Part shown: positions 8,359 through 17,070 of the stretch, one piece after another
Layout: each line of letters opens with the position of its first letter
Numbering within the stretch: the stretch's first letter is position 1
Source: Candidatus Magasanikbacteria bacterium CG_4_10_14_0_2_um_filter_37_12
GTDB taxonomy: Bacteria; Patescibacteriota; Patescibacteriia; Magasanikbacterales; UBA922
Length of the DNA stretch: 35,516 bases
Reading direction: 5' to 3'
Assembly (NCBI GenBank): GCA_002793015.1
Contig: PFPK01000025.1
Span: forward strand, 1-35,516
The notes under the pieces: model-generated
What the model was told of the DNA's origin: nothing
Database searches by the model: none
Seen by the model: the letters and a program-made list of their open reading frames with translations, nothing else
Made by a program: the position numbers and the translations under genes

Positions 8359-9123
8359 TTATAATAATCGTCTCTGGTACGCCTGCCATCCGGCTGTACG
8401 ATATTTCTGGGCTTCTGTAATCGGATCATCTGCCTCGTAGATGCCACGCCCGACAATAATAATATCACTCTCGTTTTCTCTAATCACCAAATCCGGAGTT
8501 TTGAATTGTTGCCCGAGATTGTCTGTCCCAGTTTGTAAGTTTACCCCCGGTGTCATGTTAATAAATCCAGGGTCATCGAGAAGTTTTCTCATAGTAATGA
8601 ATCCAATCACAAAATCTTTGTGTTCCTCTGCCATTTTTAGACTTTCCTGTGTATAGTCACCTGTAGCAAGATTTCCTTTTGAGCTCATTTCAGCAAGGAG
8701 CAGAAGGCCTCGTCCTTTTGGCATGCCCACTTCTCTGAGCCCTGCGATGATACCCGAACCCGGCACAGTGTGTGCATTGGTGATATGTGCCCAATCAGCG
8801 ATGTGGTAAACACCATCTTGGTATTGATGTTTGACTGTGTTGCCAATGTCTGCAAATTTGCGATCTTCAAAAATTAAAAAATTATGTTTTTCTGACAGGT
8901 GCTGTAATTTTATTATCAAGTCATTATCATAATCTTCGACAATATCAATGTGTGTTTTTAGGATACAAATTTCTGGACCAACTAGATCAGCAAGAAGAAT
9001 AAGCTCTGATTTTGTTGTTACATCTACAGCCAGAGAAAGATTGGTCTTTTTTTCATCCATTAGTCTGAAGAGATTTTGAGCGGTGGGATTGGTGGTGTGT
9101 TTTATGCGTTCAGAATATTTCAT
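8359..9123 (-). CDS. pyrF: Orotidine-5'-phosphate decarboxylase, eukaryote-like
   Basis: Last step of de novo UMP synthesis: decarboxylates OMP to UMP. The 254-residue protein carries the active-site signature [17 protein letters not shown] with the Asp-Lys-x-x-Asp set, the upstream [10 protein letters not shown] motif, and the phosphate-binding end [14 protein letters not shown]. Several stretches ([57 protein letters not shown]) resemble the decarboxylase domain of animal UMP synthase and fungal URA3 much more than short bacterial PyrF proteins. The start is 6 bp past the pyrE stop; no Shine-Dalgarno is present, so coupling to pyrE translation is likely. Confidence 0.96.
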   Translation of the reverse strand: MKYSERIKHTTNPTAQNLFRLMDEKKTNLSLAVDVTTKSELILLADLVGPEICILKTHIDIVEDYDNDLIIKLQHLSEKHNFLIFEDRKFADIGNTVKHQYQDGVYHIADWAHITNAHTVPGSGIIAGLREVGMPKGRGLLLLAEMSSKGNLATGDYTQESLKMAEEHKDFVIGFITMRKLLDDPGFINMTPGVNLQTGTDNLGQQFKTPDLVIRENESDIIIVGRGIYEADDPITEAQKYRTAGWQAYQRRLL

Positions 9124-9129
9124 AGTCTA

Positions 9130-9723
9130 TTAAGTTTGATTGTCAGCAATGAATGTTTTTACTTTTGTGACCATGCCACTGTCCAGCTTATTTTCTTTTT
9201 TCAAAGTATCTAGCATTTGTGAAAGGGTAAATACTGTATGCAAATGGTAACCTTTTTCTTCAACATGTTTTTTGCCACCTTGCTCTCTATCCACTAAGAC
9301 AACAATATCTGCCACCCTGAGATCTTCTTTTTCTAATGGCTCAATTGTTTCAAATACACTAGATCCACTGGTGATCAAGTCCTCGACAATCAGACAGGTT
9401 TGTCCTGGTTTAAAGTATCCTTCAATCGCTTTTTTGGTGCCGTATTCTTTGACTTCTTTTCTTCTCATTACCATTGGCTTATTATTTTTTACAGACATGA
9501 TCGTGGCAAAAGGCAGGGCAGTATATGGTACTCCGCACATCAGGTCAAAATTAACGTCCTGGATTTTTTTCCACATTGCGTCGGCGACCATTTGTAAAAC
9601 TTCTGGGTAAGATACTGTGAGACGCAAGTCAATGTAGATAGGTGTCAATATTCCACTCTTCATTTTATATTCTCCAAATTTAATCGCATTTATCTCATGG
9701 AGTTTTAAAATTAATTCTTTCAT
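9130..9723 (-). CDS. pyrE: Orotate phosphoribosyltransferase, eukaryote-like
   Basis: Transfers phosphoribosyl from PRPP to orotate to give OMP. The 197-residue protein has the family's entry motif FGEYKMKSGILTPIYIDLR, then CGVPYTALPFATI, RRKEVKEYGTKK (substrate loop), the PRPP-binding CLIVEDLITSGSSV, and VLVDREQGGKK. These segments match the N-terminal domain of animal UMP synthase closely from memory. It precedes pyrF in the same order as the two domains of the fused eukaryotic enzyme, with only 6 bp between them. The start at 9723 lies 15 bp after pyrD. Confidence 0.96.
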   Translation of the reverse strand: MKELILKLHEINAIKFGEYKMKSGILTPIYIDLRLTVSYPEVLQMVADAMWKKIQDVNFDLMCGVPYTALPFATIMSVKNNKPMVMRRKEVKEYGTKKAIEGYFKPGQTCLIVEDLITSGSSVFETIEPLEKEDLRVADIVVLVDREQGGKKHVEEKGYHLHTVFTLSQMLDTLKKENKLDSGMVTKVKTFIADNQT

Positions 9724-9738
9724 ATTTTAAATTATACA

Positions 9739-10824
9739 TTATTTTTTATGCCACCTTATAGCCAAATAAGGATCCCACATCATCCCAGTAGCACTCATGG
9801 TCACATTGGCTCCAGCATCTAAAAATTGATCAAAATGCTCCGGTTCAATTGCGCCACCAACACCAATGAGAGTAAGACCTAGTTTTTCTTCATCAATAAT
9901 TTTCCTCGCTTTTTTAATAAAGTCTAAAGCATATGAACGGATTGGTCCACCGCAGACTCCACTAGTCTCACGTGTTGGTCCGAGAGCAGGGGAGCCATCA
10001 GCTTTCACGACTTTCCTCCCGACAGTATTGATCCCTGAGATTGCTTGTACTCCGGCTCTTGTGGCAGCTTGAAAGACTTCTTTCATTTTATTTTCATCTT
10101 TGTACCAGCCAACTTTGATAATTAACGGCAAGTCACCAATCTCCCCTACAATTCGACTAGCTATCTCTCCCACTGACTCGGGATCACTATAGATACTACC
10201 TTCAGTGCTCTTGCCAACATTGGGACAAGAAAAATTGGCCTCTATTATTTCTGCTCCAGCCTCTTTGGCGATCATCGCCGTTCTAGCAAAGTCATCCACA
10301 AAGCTTTCACCCTCTCGTGGTGTACCGACAACAGAAACGACCAAGATTTGTCCGTCAGCTAGCTCACTCTTGGCTTTGGCAATGTCTTCTAGCAAATACT
10401 CAGGATTGGGACAGCCCATGCCAAAAGAATTGGTAATAGCAATGTCTTCTTTTATTTGTGGCAGTTCAGTCTTTTGGATAATTTTTTCATTTGGATCATC
10501 CAATTTTTCATGAGCATTGAGATAGATGATGTTTGGGATGGGATGAGCTTGTTTTTCTCTACTGCGGATTGTTTTGTAAGTGACAATATCAAAACCAAGA
10601 CGGGCGGCAAGGGTAGTCCACTTGCTGTTGAGTAATGGTCCTGCTGGCACACCGAGTGGTGAAGCGACTTTGTGACCGAGGAAGTCAATCCACTGATTGC
10701 ACGGTAGGAATTTTCTTTCTGGAATTTTTCCAACAAAAAATGGTCCGTGAACAGAGTTGTATTCATAGGATTTGGAGATGTCGTAGAGAGGGAGTTGGGT
10801 TGGTGTCCAGGGTTGCGTGGACAT
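9739..10824 (-). CDS. pyrD: Dihydroorotate dehydrogenase
   Basis: Oxidises dihydroorotate to orotate with FMN. The 361-residue protein has the flavin barrel start ASPLGVPAGPLLNSKW, the catalytic loop EANFSCPNVGK with cysteine as the base (class 1 type; class 2 uses serine), LIIKVGWYKDE with the FMN-binding lysine, GINTVGRK, and phosphate-binding GVGGAIEPEHFDQFLDAGA. The N-terminal 45 residues (MSTQPWTPTQLPLYDISKSY) extend beyond classic soluble class 1A enzymes and I cannot place them. No amphipathic membrane helix as in class 2 is obvious. It is followed 15 bp later by pyrE; a 131-bp AT-rich gap separates it from the upstream fusion gene. The natural electron acceptor cannot be read from the sequence. 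Confidence 0.93.
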   Translation of the reverse strand: MSTQPWTPTQLPLYDISKSYEYNSVHGPFFVGKIPERKFLPCNQWIDFLGHKVASPLGVPAGPLLNSKWTTLAARLGFDIVTYKTIRSREKQAHPIPNIIYLNAHEKLDDPNEKIIQKTELPQIKEDIAITNSFGMGCPNPEYLLEDIAKAKSELADGQILVVSVVGTPREGESFVDDFARTAMIAKEAGAEIIEANFSCPNVGKSTEGSIYSDPESVGEIASRIVGEIGDLPLIIKVGWYKDENKMKEVFQAATRAGVQAISGINTVGRKVVKADGSPALGPTRETSGVCGGPIRSYALDFIKKARKIIDEEKLGLTLIGVGGAIEPEHFDQFLDAGANVTMSATGMMWDPYLAIRWHKK

Positions 10825-10840
10825 AAAAATATTGTTGTTT

Positions 10841-10869
10841 GAAAATTGTAAATTTCAAATTGAAAATTA
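10841..10869. repeat. Dispersed AT-rich repeat, copy 1
   Basis: Contains TTTCAAATTGAAAATT and GAAAATTGTAAATT, both also present near 27576-27600. It lies in the gap before pyrD. A simple intergenic repeat family is likely. Confidence 0.45.
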
Positions 10870-10955
10870 CCAAATGTTTATGAATAAGATATAGTACTAT
10901 CCAAAATTACAATCATATCAGACTAGTCTACACTAGACCACTTCATACTACCAAT

Positions 10956-12944
10956 TTATCTAATTATTGTAAAAATACTAGAATAATCATCGGTCCACAA
11001 TCTTCTCGAAGTCCTAATTTTTTCTCCGAAGCCTACTGGATCTTTGGAAACAAACACCCATGTACTTTTGGACACGTACCAGGGAATATTTTCATTTGTC
11101 TCATACAATCTAGATGCCAGACCAGCATCTTTTGCCAGAGTTCCTATTATTGGAGACAGATCTAAGTGTCTATTGGAGATATGATAAGCGATAACTCCGC
11201 CAGGGATCAAATGTCTTTGGTAAATTTCCAGAGCTTCCTTTGTCAACAGGTGTGTAGGAATAGAATCTGACGAAAAAGCATCAATCACCAGCACATCAAA
11301 ATTTTGTGGCTCTTGTTGTGCCAATTGTAACCTGGCGTCCCCATCATGAATGGTAAGCTTTCCAGGGAAAGACTTTAAATAATCAAATTCATTCTTGGCA
11401 ATATTCACGACATCTGGATTGATTTCGTAAAACTGAATTTCTGCCACCTTATCACGGTATCCAGCTAATGTGCCCACGCCAAGACCGACTACACCCATCT
11501 TGATTTTTTTCTCATTATCCAGACTATCAATTAGCCACTCTATTCCAGAGCCTTGCCCGAAGTATGTTGTAGGTACTAGATTGTATTCTTGATTCATGAT
11601 CTGGGTGCCATGTAGTGTGTTCCCGTGCACCAGATTTTTTACTGTGATGCCATCTTTGGAAGAAATCTTTACCAGAAGGACGCCGAAAAAATTTCTAGAA
11701 AAAGATTCGCCTGTTTTGGCAAAAAGATGGTTGTTGTAAAATAAAATTCCAGTGAAGGCTATGGTAGTAAAAACAAGTAGTGAAGTTGTAATAAGATGAG
11801 TATGTAAAGTTTGTCGTGATTTTGGATCAACAGACATGGAGATAAACAGAATAACTAATACACCAAATATAGCAATTGGTGTTTCCAAAAGTGTTGAAAA
11901 AATGATTGGTACAATAACACCAGCAAAAATACCACCTAATGCCCCACCAAGCGAAAGACAAAAATAAAAGAGAGTTAGATTTTGTGATCTTGGTTTGATC
12001 AGATAAACCTCGCCATGACAAATCATGGCGCTGGCAAAAATCATTAGACCATAGGTAGAAATAGCAGAGCTCATACCTAATGCCAGATCATATAAAATTA
12101 CAAATTTTAGCAATGCTAGAAAAAACACTATAGAAAAAACCATCCGATTGTAAACAGATTTTTCTGAAAAAACTAGAATGAAAGTAAGTAGGTATAAAAA
12201 TAATGGGGCCATCCAGACAAAAGGCGTTGGGGTTATGTCTGTGGTCAATTGGTTAGTTATAGAGACCAAGAGCGAGGATGCTACGGCTGGAAAGGCAATC
12301 CAACGTAGTATCATAGAAGTTTTTTCTGTTATGTACCAGTGGAATTTATTTGGTTCTTGTTCAACAATTTGGTAGGAGAAGACAATCAGCAATATTACGT
12401 ACACTAAATAAGTAAATGCAAATAAGATAGACTGCATAGCAATCCCAAATAAAGGTTCAACGATGAAAGGATATAGAATCAATGAAAATACAGAAGCAAG
12501 ATTGGAGATAGCGTAGAGTTTGTAGGTTTTTTGTTTTTCTTTAGGCTCAACCCAGTACTGAATGAGTGGGGAAGTGCTAGCTAGTAGGAAAAATGGCAGA
12601 CCAATTAGTCTTGTGAGAGTTAGCATGAGGTCAATAAAATAATTTTCGGATGATGGGCTGATAGTCAGATTGAAAGAAAAAATAAACCAAAGCGATACCG
12701 CTAATAGACTGTAATGAATCATTTTTTGTATGTTTTGTGGCAGATAAGTAAGTAGATGGACGTAAGCATAACCAAGTAGTAAGACCACTTGAAAAAATAC
12801 TAGGGCTGTCACCCAAACCATCTGTCCACCTCCATAATAAGGTAGGAGGATTTTGGTGATTAGGGGCTGAAGGAAAAAAAGTAAAAAAGAACTACAAAAA
12901 ATAGTAGCTTTTGCTAATGTCTTTGGTTGGATTTTGTGGGGCAT
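10956..12944 (-). CDS. Polytopic membrane protein fused to a spermidine-synthase-like domain
   Basis: The 662-residue protein has roughly a dozen hydrophobic membrane segments in residues 10-420, for example FCSSFLLFFLQPLITKILL, VFFQVVLLLGYAYVHLL and GGALGGIFAGVIVPIIF, followed by a soluble Rossmann methyltransferase/spermidine-synthase-like domain. That domain shows GVVGLGVGTLAGY (nucleotide-binding loop), FYEINPDVVNIA, IHDGDARLQL, VLVIDAFSSDSIPTHLLT and GGVIAYHISNRHLDL. Membrane-fused spermidine synthase relatives are known in many bacteria, but their substrates are mostly unproven, and the DAFSSD motif differs from classical SpeE. It starts 17 bp after the carbamoyltransferase stop and precedes pyrD, so it appears to be part of the pyrimidine operon. 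Confidence 0.85.
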   Translation of the reverse strand: MPHKIQPKTLAKATIFCSSFLLFFLQPLITKILLPYYGGGQMVWVTALVFFQVVLLLGYAYVHLLTYLPQNIQKMIHYSLLAVSLWFIFSFNLTISPSSENYFIDLMLTLTRLIGLPFFLLASTSPLIQYWVEPKEKQKTYKLYAISNLASVFSLILYPFIVEPLFGIAMQSILFAFTYLVYVILLIVFSYQIVEQEPNKFHWYITEKTSMILRWIAFPAVASSLLVSITNQLTTDITPTPFVWMAPLFLYLLTFILVFSEKSVYNRMVFSIVFFLALLKFVILYDLALGMSSAISTYGLMIFASAMICHGEVYLIKPRSQNLTLFYFCLSLGGALGGIFAGVIVPIIFSTLLETPIAIFGVLVILFISMSVDPKSRQTLHTHLITTSLLVFTTIAFTGILFYNNHLFAKTGESFSRNFFGVLLVKISSKDGITVKNLVHGNTLHGTQIMNQEYNLVPTTYFGQGSGIEWLIDSLDNEKKIKMGVVGLGVGTLAGYRDKVAEIQFYEINPDVVNIAKNEFDYLKSFPGKLTIHDGDARLQLAQQEPQNFDVLVIDAFSSDSIPTHLLTKEALEIYQRHLIPGGVIAYHISNRHLDLSPIIGTLAKDAGLASRLYETNENIPWYVSKSTWVFVSKDPVGFGEKIRTSRRLWTDDYSSIFTIIR

Positions 12945-12961
12945 AACTTTTATCCCTTACA

Positions 12962-13918
12962 CTATATTACCATTCCTTCTTTCTCCAGCATCCACATCAT
13001 CATGGCTTTTTGCATATGCATACGATTTTCTGCTTGATCATAAATCACTGAATTTTGGTGATCAATAGCATCGCGGGTTATCTCGTAGCCTACGTGACAC
13101 GGCATACAATGCATGATTTTGCACATCGGAGCATATGTATCAATCAGATGAGCATTGAGTTGGTATGGCTTGAATTTCTCTTTCCGTTCATCATAAGCAG
13201 ATTGGAATTCTGGCTTCACCTTTCCTCCATCAAAAAATTCCATATCCATCCAGGTATCAGTGTGGACGTACTGGGCGTCTGTCATGGCTTCGGCTATATC
13301 CATTGTCCTTATCACATTGCCAGATGCTGTAGCCATAGCGTTCAGCTCTGGATCGACACTTGGACCATTTACTTCTGGAGCAACAATGTATACTTTGATT
13401 CCCAATTTTGCACATGCAAGCATGAGAGTATTTGAAACATTATTTTCAATTCCTAGCCAGACAATTTTTTTGACATTTTCAATACCCCCTGAATGTTCGG
13501 CCATAGTCAGCAGATCACTGAGTGCTTGGGCGGGATGATATTTTTCACTACAAGCATCAATTACTGGAATATGATTGTAGCTTGAGGCAAGCATCACATC
13601 TTCTGCTTTAAGTGCACGGAACATGAGGATGTGCCCAAAGCGCATGATTGCCTGGATTTCATCTCGGAAATCAGCCAGAGACATTTGGCTTGTGCGAGCG
13701 TCTAGAAAAATGGCATGGCCACCAAGTTCAGTCATTCCAGCTTCAAAAGATAATCTGGTTCTTGTGGATGTCTTTTGAAATAGCATGACGAGCGTTTGAT
13801 TTTGTAAATAATTTGTTAGCTCACCGGCATTACGTTTTGCTTTTATTTTTTTAGCTAGATCAAGCATGGTTAATATATCTTCTTTGCTCTGTTCTTTGAG
13901 GGAGATGATGTGACGCAT
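12962..13918 (-). CDS. Ornithine-carbamoyltransferase-like protein, substrate uncertain
   Basis: A 318-residue member of the aspartate/ornithine carbamoyltransferase family. The carbamoyl-phosphate loop STRTR (51-55), HPAQ (128-131) and cysteine-containing HCMP (270-273) are all present; HCxP is typical of ornithine-type enzymes, whereas aspartate-type enzymes have HPLP. The ornithine-binding loop is unusual: where classical enzymes read D-x-W-x-SMG, this has DTWMDMEFF (221-229). Function as ornithine carbamoyltransferase (argF/argI) is the best guess, but another amine acceptor cannot be excluded. No other arginine gene is in the window. It stands between pyrC and the membrane fusion gene, 17 bp before the latter, so it probably shares the pyrimidine transcript. 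No Shine-Dalgarno precedes the start at 13918. Confidence 0.85.
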   Translation of the reverse strand: MRHIISLKEQSKEDILTMLDLAKKIKAKRNAGELTNYLQNQTLVMLFQKTSTRTRLSFEAGMTELGGHAIFLDARTSQMSLADFRDEIQAIMRFGHILMFRALKAEDVMLASSYNHIPVIDACSEKYHPAQALSDLLTMAEHSGGIENVKKIVWLGIENNVSNTLMLACAKLGIKVYIVAPEVNGPSVDPELNAMATASGNVIRTMDIAEAMTDAQYVHTDTWMDMEFFDGGKVKPEFQSAYDERKEKFKPYQLNAHLIDTYAPMCKIMHCMPCHVGYEITRDAIDHQNSVIYDQAENRMHMQKAMMMWMLEKEGMVI

Positions 13919-13966
13919 AGTGCTAATGGTTAATTAATTGTTTATATTTTTTATCTCTTATCCATA

Positions 13967-13982
13967 CCTTGAAATTTCAAGG
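13967..13982. repeat. Perfect 16-bp palindrome
   Basis: CCTTGAAATTTCAAGG reads the same on both strands. It lies in the 151-bp gap between pyrC and the carbamoyltransferase gene. It could be an operator or a small RNA hairpin; no T-run follows on either strand. Confidence 0.4.
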
Positions 13983-14069
13983 CAAAGTGGTGTACGGTTT
14001 TATTCCAAAGTTAGCTCTTATTTCTTATTTTGATTTTCATAAATAGGAAATACGAGATAGAAAATAAAA

Positions 14070-15254
14070 TTAACATTTGTATATTGTACCATTCAAAATA
14101 GTGGCAACAGGCCACCCCTTCAATTTTTTACCGTCAAAAGGGGACCAGCCACATTTTGTTTTTAGATTTTCATTTTTCACTTCACGTATCAGATCTAGAT
14201 CTACAATTGTCCAGTCGTTATTGCTTGGAATATTAAAAATGTTTTCAATATTAGTACGGGTTAGTTTTACAATTTTTTCTAAATTAATTCTACCCTTGTT
14301 GTGAGCGTCAAGTAGCAGGGGCAGACAAGTTTCAATACCTGGAACACCAGACGGAGCATGCCCATAGCTTTGAGATTTTTGTTCTAAAGTATGAGGGGCG
14401 TGGTCAGTCCCAATAGTATCGACAATATCATCGAGAATACCATTCCAAAGAGCATCTTGGTGTTCCAGAGTACGCAGGGGGGGGTTCATCTGCCCTTTAG
14501 TTCCCAAGCTAGCATAATCATTTTCATTAAGAAACAAATGATGGGGGGTCACTTCTGCATAAACTTGGACACCCTTCCGTTTTGCTTCGTCAATCAATAT
14601 TAGTTCATCTTTTGTGCTGACATGGAGGATGTATAATTTGGTATTATATTTTGTCGCCAACTCAATCGCTTGGGTCACAGCTCGTTTGGCAACTTCAGGT
14701 GTTCTAATTTTGGAATGATCAGTCACATCTGTAGTTTTGCCGATTTTCTTTTTTTGTTTTTGCATTTCTTTCTCATCTTCGGCGTGTACTCCTACTACAA
14801 GCCCAAGCTTACCAGCCAGCTCGAATATTTTGGCTTGGTTGGCTTTCTTGTCGACCAGCAGACTGCCAGTGCTTGACCCCATAAAAAGTTTTATCCCTAA
14901 AATTTCATTTTTTAGATCTTCTATATCTTTTAAGTTTTCTGTGGTTGCCCCAAGCCAAAGTTTGTAATTGATATGGACTTGAGAATCATCAAATAAATCT
15001 TGGATAACACTTTTTTTGTGTTCTAGGGTTTCTCTGTTTGTCGTTGATGGAATGTTGTTTGGCATATCAAAAACAGTGGTATACCCACCAGCAATAGCCG
15101 CTTGTTCGGCAGTATGCCAATCTTCTTTTTCTTGATCGCCAGGAATCCTAAAATGGACATGCGGATCAACCAGAGCAGGAAGGGCGACTAGATTTCCACC
15201 AGAATATTCTAGATCAATGGTAATGGTTTGGTTGTTATACGTCTTAATTTGCAT
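14070..15254 (-). CDS. pyrC: Dihydroorotase
   Basis: Cyclises carbamoyl aspartate to dihydroorotate. The 394-residue amidohydrolase has the metal ligands in order: DPHVHFR (H32, H34), the bridging lysine in GIKLFMGSSTG (K122), GVHAED (H157), ILHVSTKDE (H211), EVTPHH (H238/H239) and the catalytic Asp in GTDHAPHT (D284). MPNN near residue 64 is the usual substrate-binding segment. The start at 15254 follows ttggaataaataaa, a very weak Shine-Dalgarno at best. It is downstream of pyrI by 111 bp in the pyrimidine cluster. Confidence 0.96.
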   Translation of the reverse strand: MQIKTYNNQTITIDLEYSGGNLVALPALVDPHVHFRIPGDQEKEDWHTAEQAAIAGGYTTVFDMPNNIPSTTNRETLEHKKSVIQDLFDDSQVHINYKLWLGATTENLKDIEDLKNEILGIKLFMGSSTGSLLVDKKANQAKIFELAGKLGLVVGVHAEDEKEMQKQKKKIGKTTDVTDHSKIRTPEVAKRAVTQAIELATKYNTKLYILHVSTKDELILIDEAKRKGVQVYAEVTPHHLFLNENDYASLGTKGQMNPPLRTLEHQDALWNGILDDIVDTIGTDHAPHTLEQKSQSYGHAPSGVPGIETCLPLLLDAHNKGRINLEKIVKLTRTNIENIFNIPSNNDWTIVDLDLIREVKNENLKTKCGWSPFDGKKLKGWPVATILNGTIYKC

Positions 15255-15365
15255 TTTATTTATTCCAATTATTTTTTTGATTAGAAAAAGTGTCGTGGCT
15301 TGATTAGTGTTGTGAGAAAAATACTTTATCTGTCTAGTTTTTTTTTAATCTGCTTACCATGCTAC

Positions 15366-15860
15366 CTAGCTCTTATACTCCCTGATATCATCATGTATAA
15401 ATATTTTTTCACAATATTTGCATCGAAGTTTGATGATATTGATATCACCATTGTGGCTCACATGAAAACAACTGCTCATCGTTTCGTTGTTGGTGATACA
15501 AGTAGGGTTTGGGCAAACAATTATTTTGTTGATTATTTCTGGTATTTTTACTTTGAATTTATCAGCTACTTTGAAATTACGAATAATATTAATGGTAGAG
15601 TTTGGGGCGAATATGGCCACGCGATTGGCTTCTTCTGGTGATAATTCTCTATTCTCTACTTTAATAATATCTTTGCGCCCCAGATTGCTACTAGGAAAAT
15701 TTAGCCCGACCGTCACAGTACTTTTGTGGCTAGCCAGCTTGAGAATATCAATAATTTTCATTGCTCGACCTACTTGGATGTGGTCGATTACTGTGCCAGC
15801 TTTTATGGCATATACTTTGAAAGCTCGTAAATCTTCCGGTGTTTTTTGTTCACTGGTCAT
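15366..15860 (-). CDS. pyrI: Aspartate carbamoyltransferase regulatory chain
   Basis: Binds CTP/ATP and zinc and regulates the PyrB catalytic chain. The 164-residue protein has the N-terminal allosteric domain (AIKAGTVIDHIQVGRAMKIIDIL, GLNFPSSNLGRKDIIKVEN) and a C-terminal zinc domain with C116-x4-C121 and C147-x2-C150 (CPNPTC, CKYC), as in E. coli PyrI. It starts 64 bp after pyrB on the same strand, so the pair forms a pyrBI unit. Its presence implies feedback inhibition of the pathway by nucleotides, in addition to the attenuator ahead of pyrB. Confidence 0.96.
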   Translation of the reverse strand: MTSEQKTPEDLRAFKVYAIKAGTVIDHIQVGRAMKIIDILKLASHKSTVTVGLNFPSSNLGRKDIIKVENRELSPEEANRVAIFAPNSTINIIRNFKVADKFKVKIPEIINKIIVCPNPTCITNNETMSSCFHVSHNGDINIIKLRCKYCEKIFIHDDIREYKS

Positions 15861-15924
15861 ATTAGATTAATTTAGGCAGATTTAAATTGATTTGGTATTG
15901 TTTTATATTGGCATTATAAAATAT

Positions 15925-16947
15925 TTATGTGAGTTTTCCTAATACTAGTCCGAGTAAAGCTTGACGAACGTAGAGACCGTTGTGAGCTTGTTCAAAATAG
16001 TAGGCATGAGGGGTGTGGTCAACATCAGTGGCGATTTCATTCACTCTTGGGAGAGGATGCATGATACGCATGTTTGGTTTGGCACTTATTAGCATCTTAC
16101 TATCTAAGACATAGGTATTCTTTATTTTTTCATATTCCATTTTGTCTGGAAAGCGCTCCTCTTGGATGCGGGTCATATATAAGATGTCGGCACTGCTTAC
16201 TACATCCGCTATTTTTTCGTATAAAGTATATTTTACACCATGTTTATCCAAGTCATCACAAATGTAGTTGGGCATCTGCAAACTTTCTGGGGCTACGAAT
16301 GATAGCGTGGCATTGAAATTAGTAAGAGCCTGAGCTAGGGAGTGGACTGTGCGCCCATATTTTAGGTCTCCAATCATGGCAATATTTAGATTGTCCAATT
16401 TTCCTTGGCATTCTTGGATAGTAAATAAATCTAGTAGTGTTTGAGTAGGGTGTTGATTTGATCCATCTCCACCATTAAGAATTGGTTTATCGGTAGCTTC
16501 GGCTGCACGTTGGGCGGCTCCTTCCATCGGATGGCGCATGGCTATCACGTCGACATACTGACCAATGATTTTCATACTGTCATAGAGAGTTTCTTTTTTC
16601 TTTGCCGACGTCACTCCTGCTTCAGCAAATCCAATTATCTTACCACCAAGTCTACTCATTGCTGTCTCAAATGAGAGCCTGGTTCTGGTTGATGGTTCGA
16701 AAAAGCAACTGCCCATCACATAGCCTTGCAATAGATCTGGTTGGGGAGTCTCTTTCATTCCTTTAGAGTGTTTCAAAATATGTAAAATTCCTTCTCTAGA
16801 AAGTTCGTGGATTGAAATGATATCTCTACCGAAAAAGGTTTTTCTGCTTTTGTGTTGTTCTTCGGCTTCACTTTTTAATTTCGCTAGTATCTCCTCTTTG
16901 GACAGACCTTCCAAGATTTTTATTTCCTCCGTACTTAGGTCACTCAT
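15925..16947 (-). CDS. pyrB: Aspartate carbamoyltransferase catalytic chain
   Basis: Commits carbamoyl phosphate and aspartate to pyrimidine synthesis. The 340-residue protein has FEPSTRTRLSFE (STRTR 86-90), the lysine loop SAKKKET (115-120), HPTQTLLDL (166-174), HPLPRVNEI and a C-terminal LLGLVLGKL. A charged N-terminal extension of about 35 residues (EEIKILEGLSKEEILAKLKSE) precedes the usual start of the fold (FGRDIISIHELS). The start at 16947 lies 13 bp beyond the U-run of a leader terminator and has no Shine-Dalgarno, whereas the leader ORF has a strong one. It is first in the pyrimidine cluster and paired with pyrI. Confidence 0.96.
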   Translation of the reverse strand: MSDLSTEEIKILEGLSKEEILAKLKSEAEEQHKSRKTFFGRDIISIHELSREGILHILKHSKGMKETPQPDLLQGYVMGSCFFEPSTRTRLSFETAMSRLGGKIIGFAEAGVTSAKKKETLYDSMKIIGQYVDVIAMRHPMEGAAQRAAEATDKPILNGGDGSNQHPTQTLLDLFTIQECQGKLDNLNIAMIGDLKYGRTVHSLAQALTNFNATLSFVAPESLQMPNYICDDLDKHGVKYTLYEKIADVVSSADILYMTRIQEERFPDKMEYEKIKNTYVLDSKMLISAKPNMRIMHPLPRVNEIATDVDHTPHAYYFEQAHNGLYVRQALLGLVLGKLT

Positions 16948-16960
16948 ATTTTTTGATTTT

Positions 16961-16989
16961 TAAAAAACTGCTACTTGGTAGTAACAGTT
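16961..16989 (-). terminator. pyrB attenuator (terminator hairpin)
   Basis: On the minus strand AACTGTTAC pairs with GTAGCAGTT (nine pairs, one G-U), with loop TACCAA, followed at once by a run of six T. The leader peptide stop codon TAG is inside the 3' arm. A ribosome close behind RNA polymerase would prevent folding, allowing read-through into pyrB. Confidence 0.75.
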
Positions 16990-17036
16990 TGAAAATTATA
17001 AATATTTATTTTTGACGATGTGGTCATGTCTTTCAT
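16971..17036 (-). CDS. pyr operon leader peptide
   Basis: A 21-residue ORF starts MKDMTTSSK and ends TVTTK. It begins 9 nt after AGAGGAG (minus strand, complement of 17037-17049), the clearest Shine-Dalgarno sequence I noticed. Its codons 9-15 are almost purely A/U (aaa ata aat att tat aat ttt), giving a U-containing stretch just before the terminator hairpin. Its stop lies within the 3' arm of that hairpin. This is the design of the enterobacterial pyrL leader, where low UTP makes RNA polymerase pause so that the ribosome catches up and blocks termination. The peptide sequence itself does not resemble PyrL. Confidence 0.65.
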   Translation of the reverse strand: MKDMTTSSKINIYNFQTVTTK

Positions 17037-17070
17037 TTGTTCTCCTCTGATTTTGCATGAGTGACTAAGT

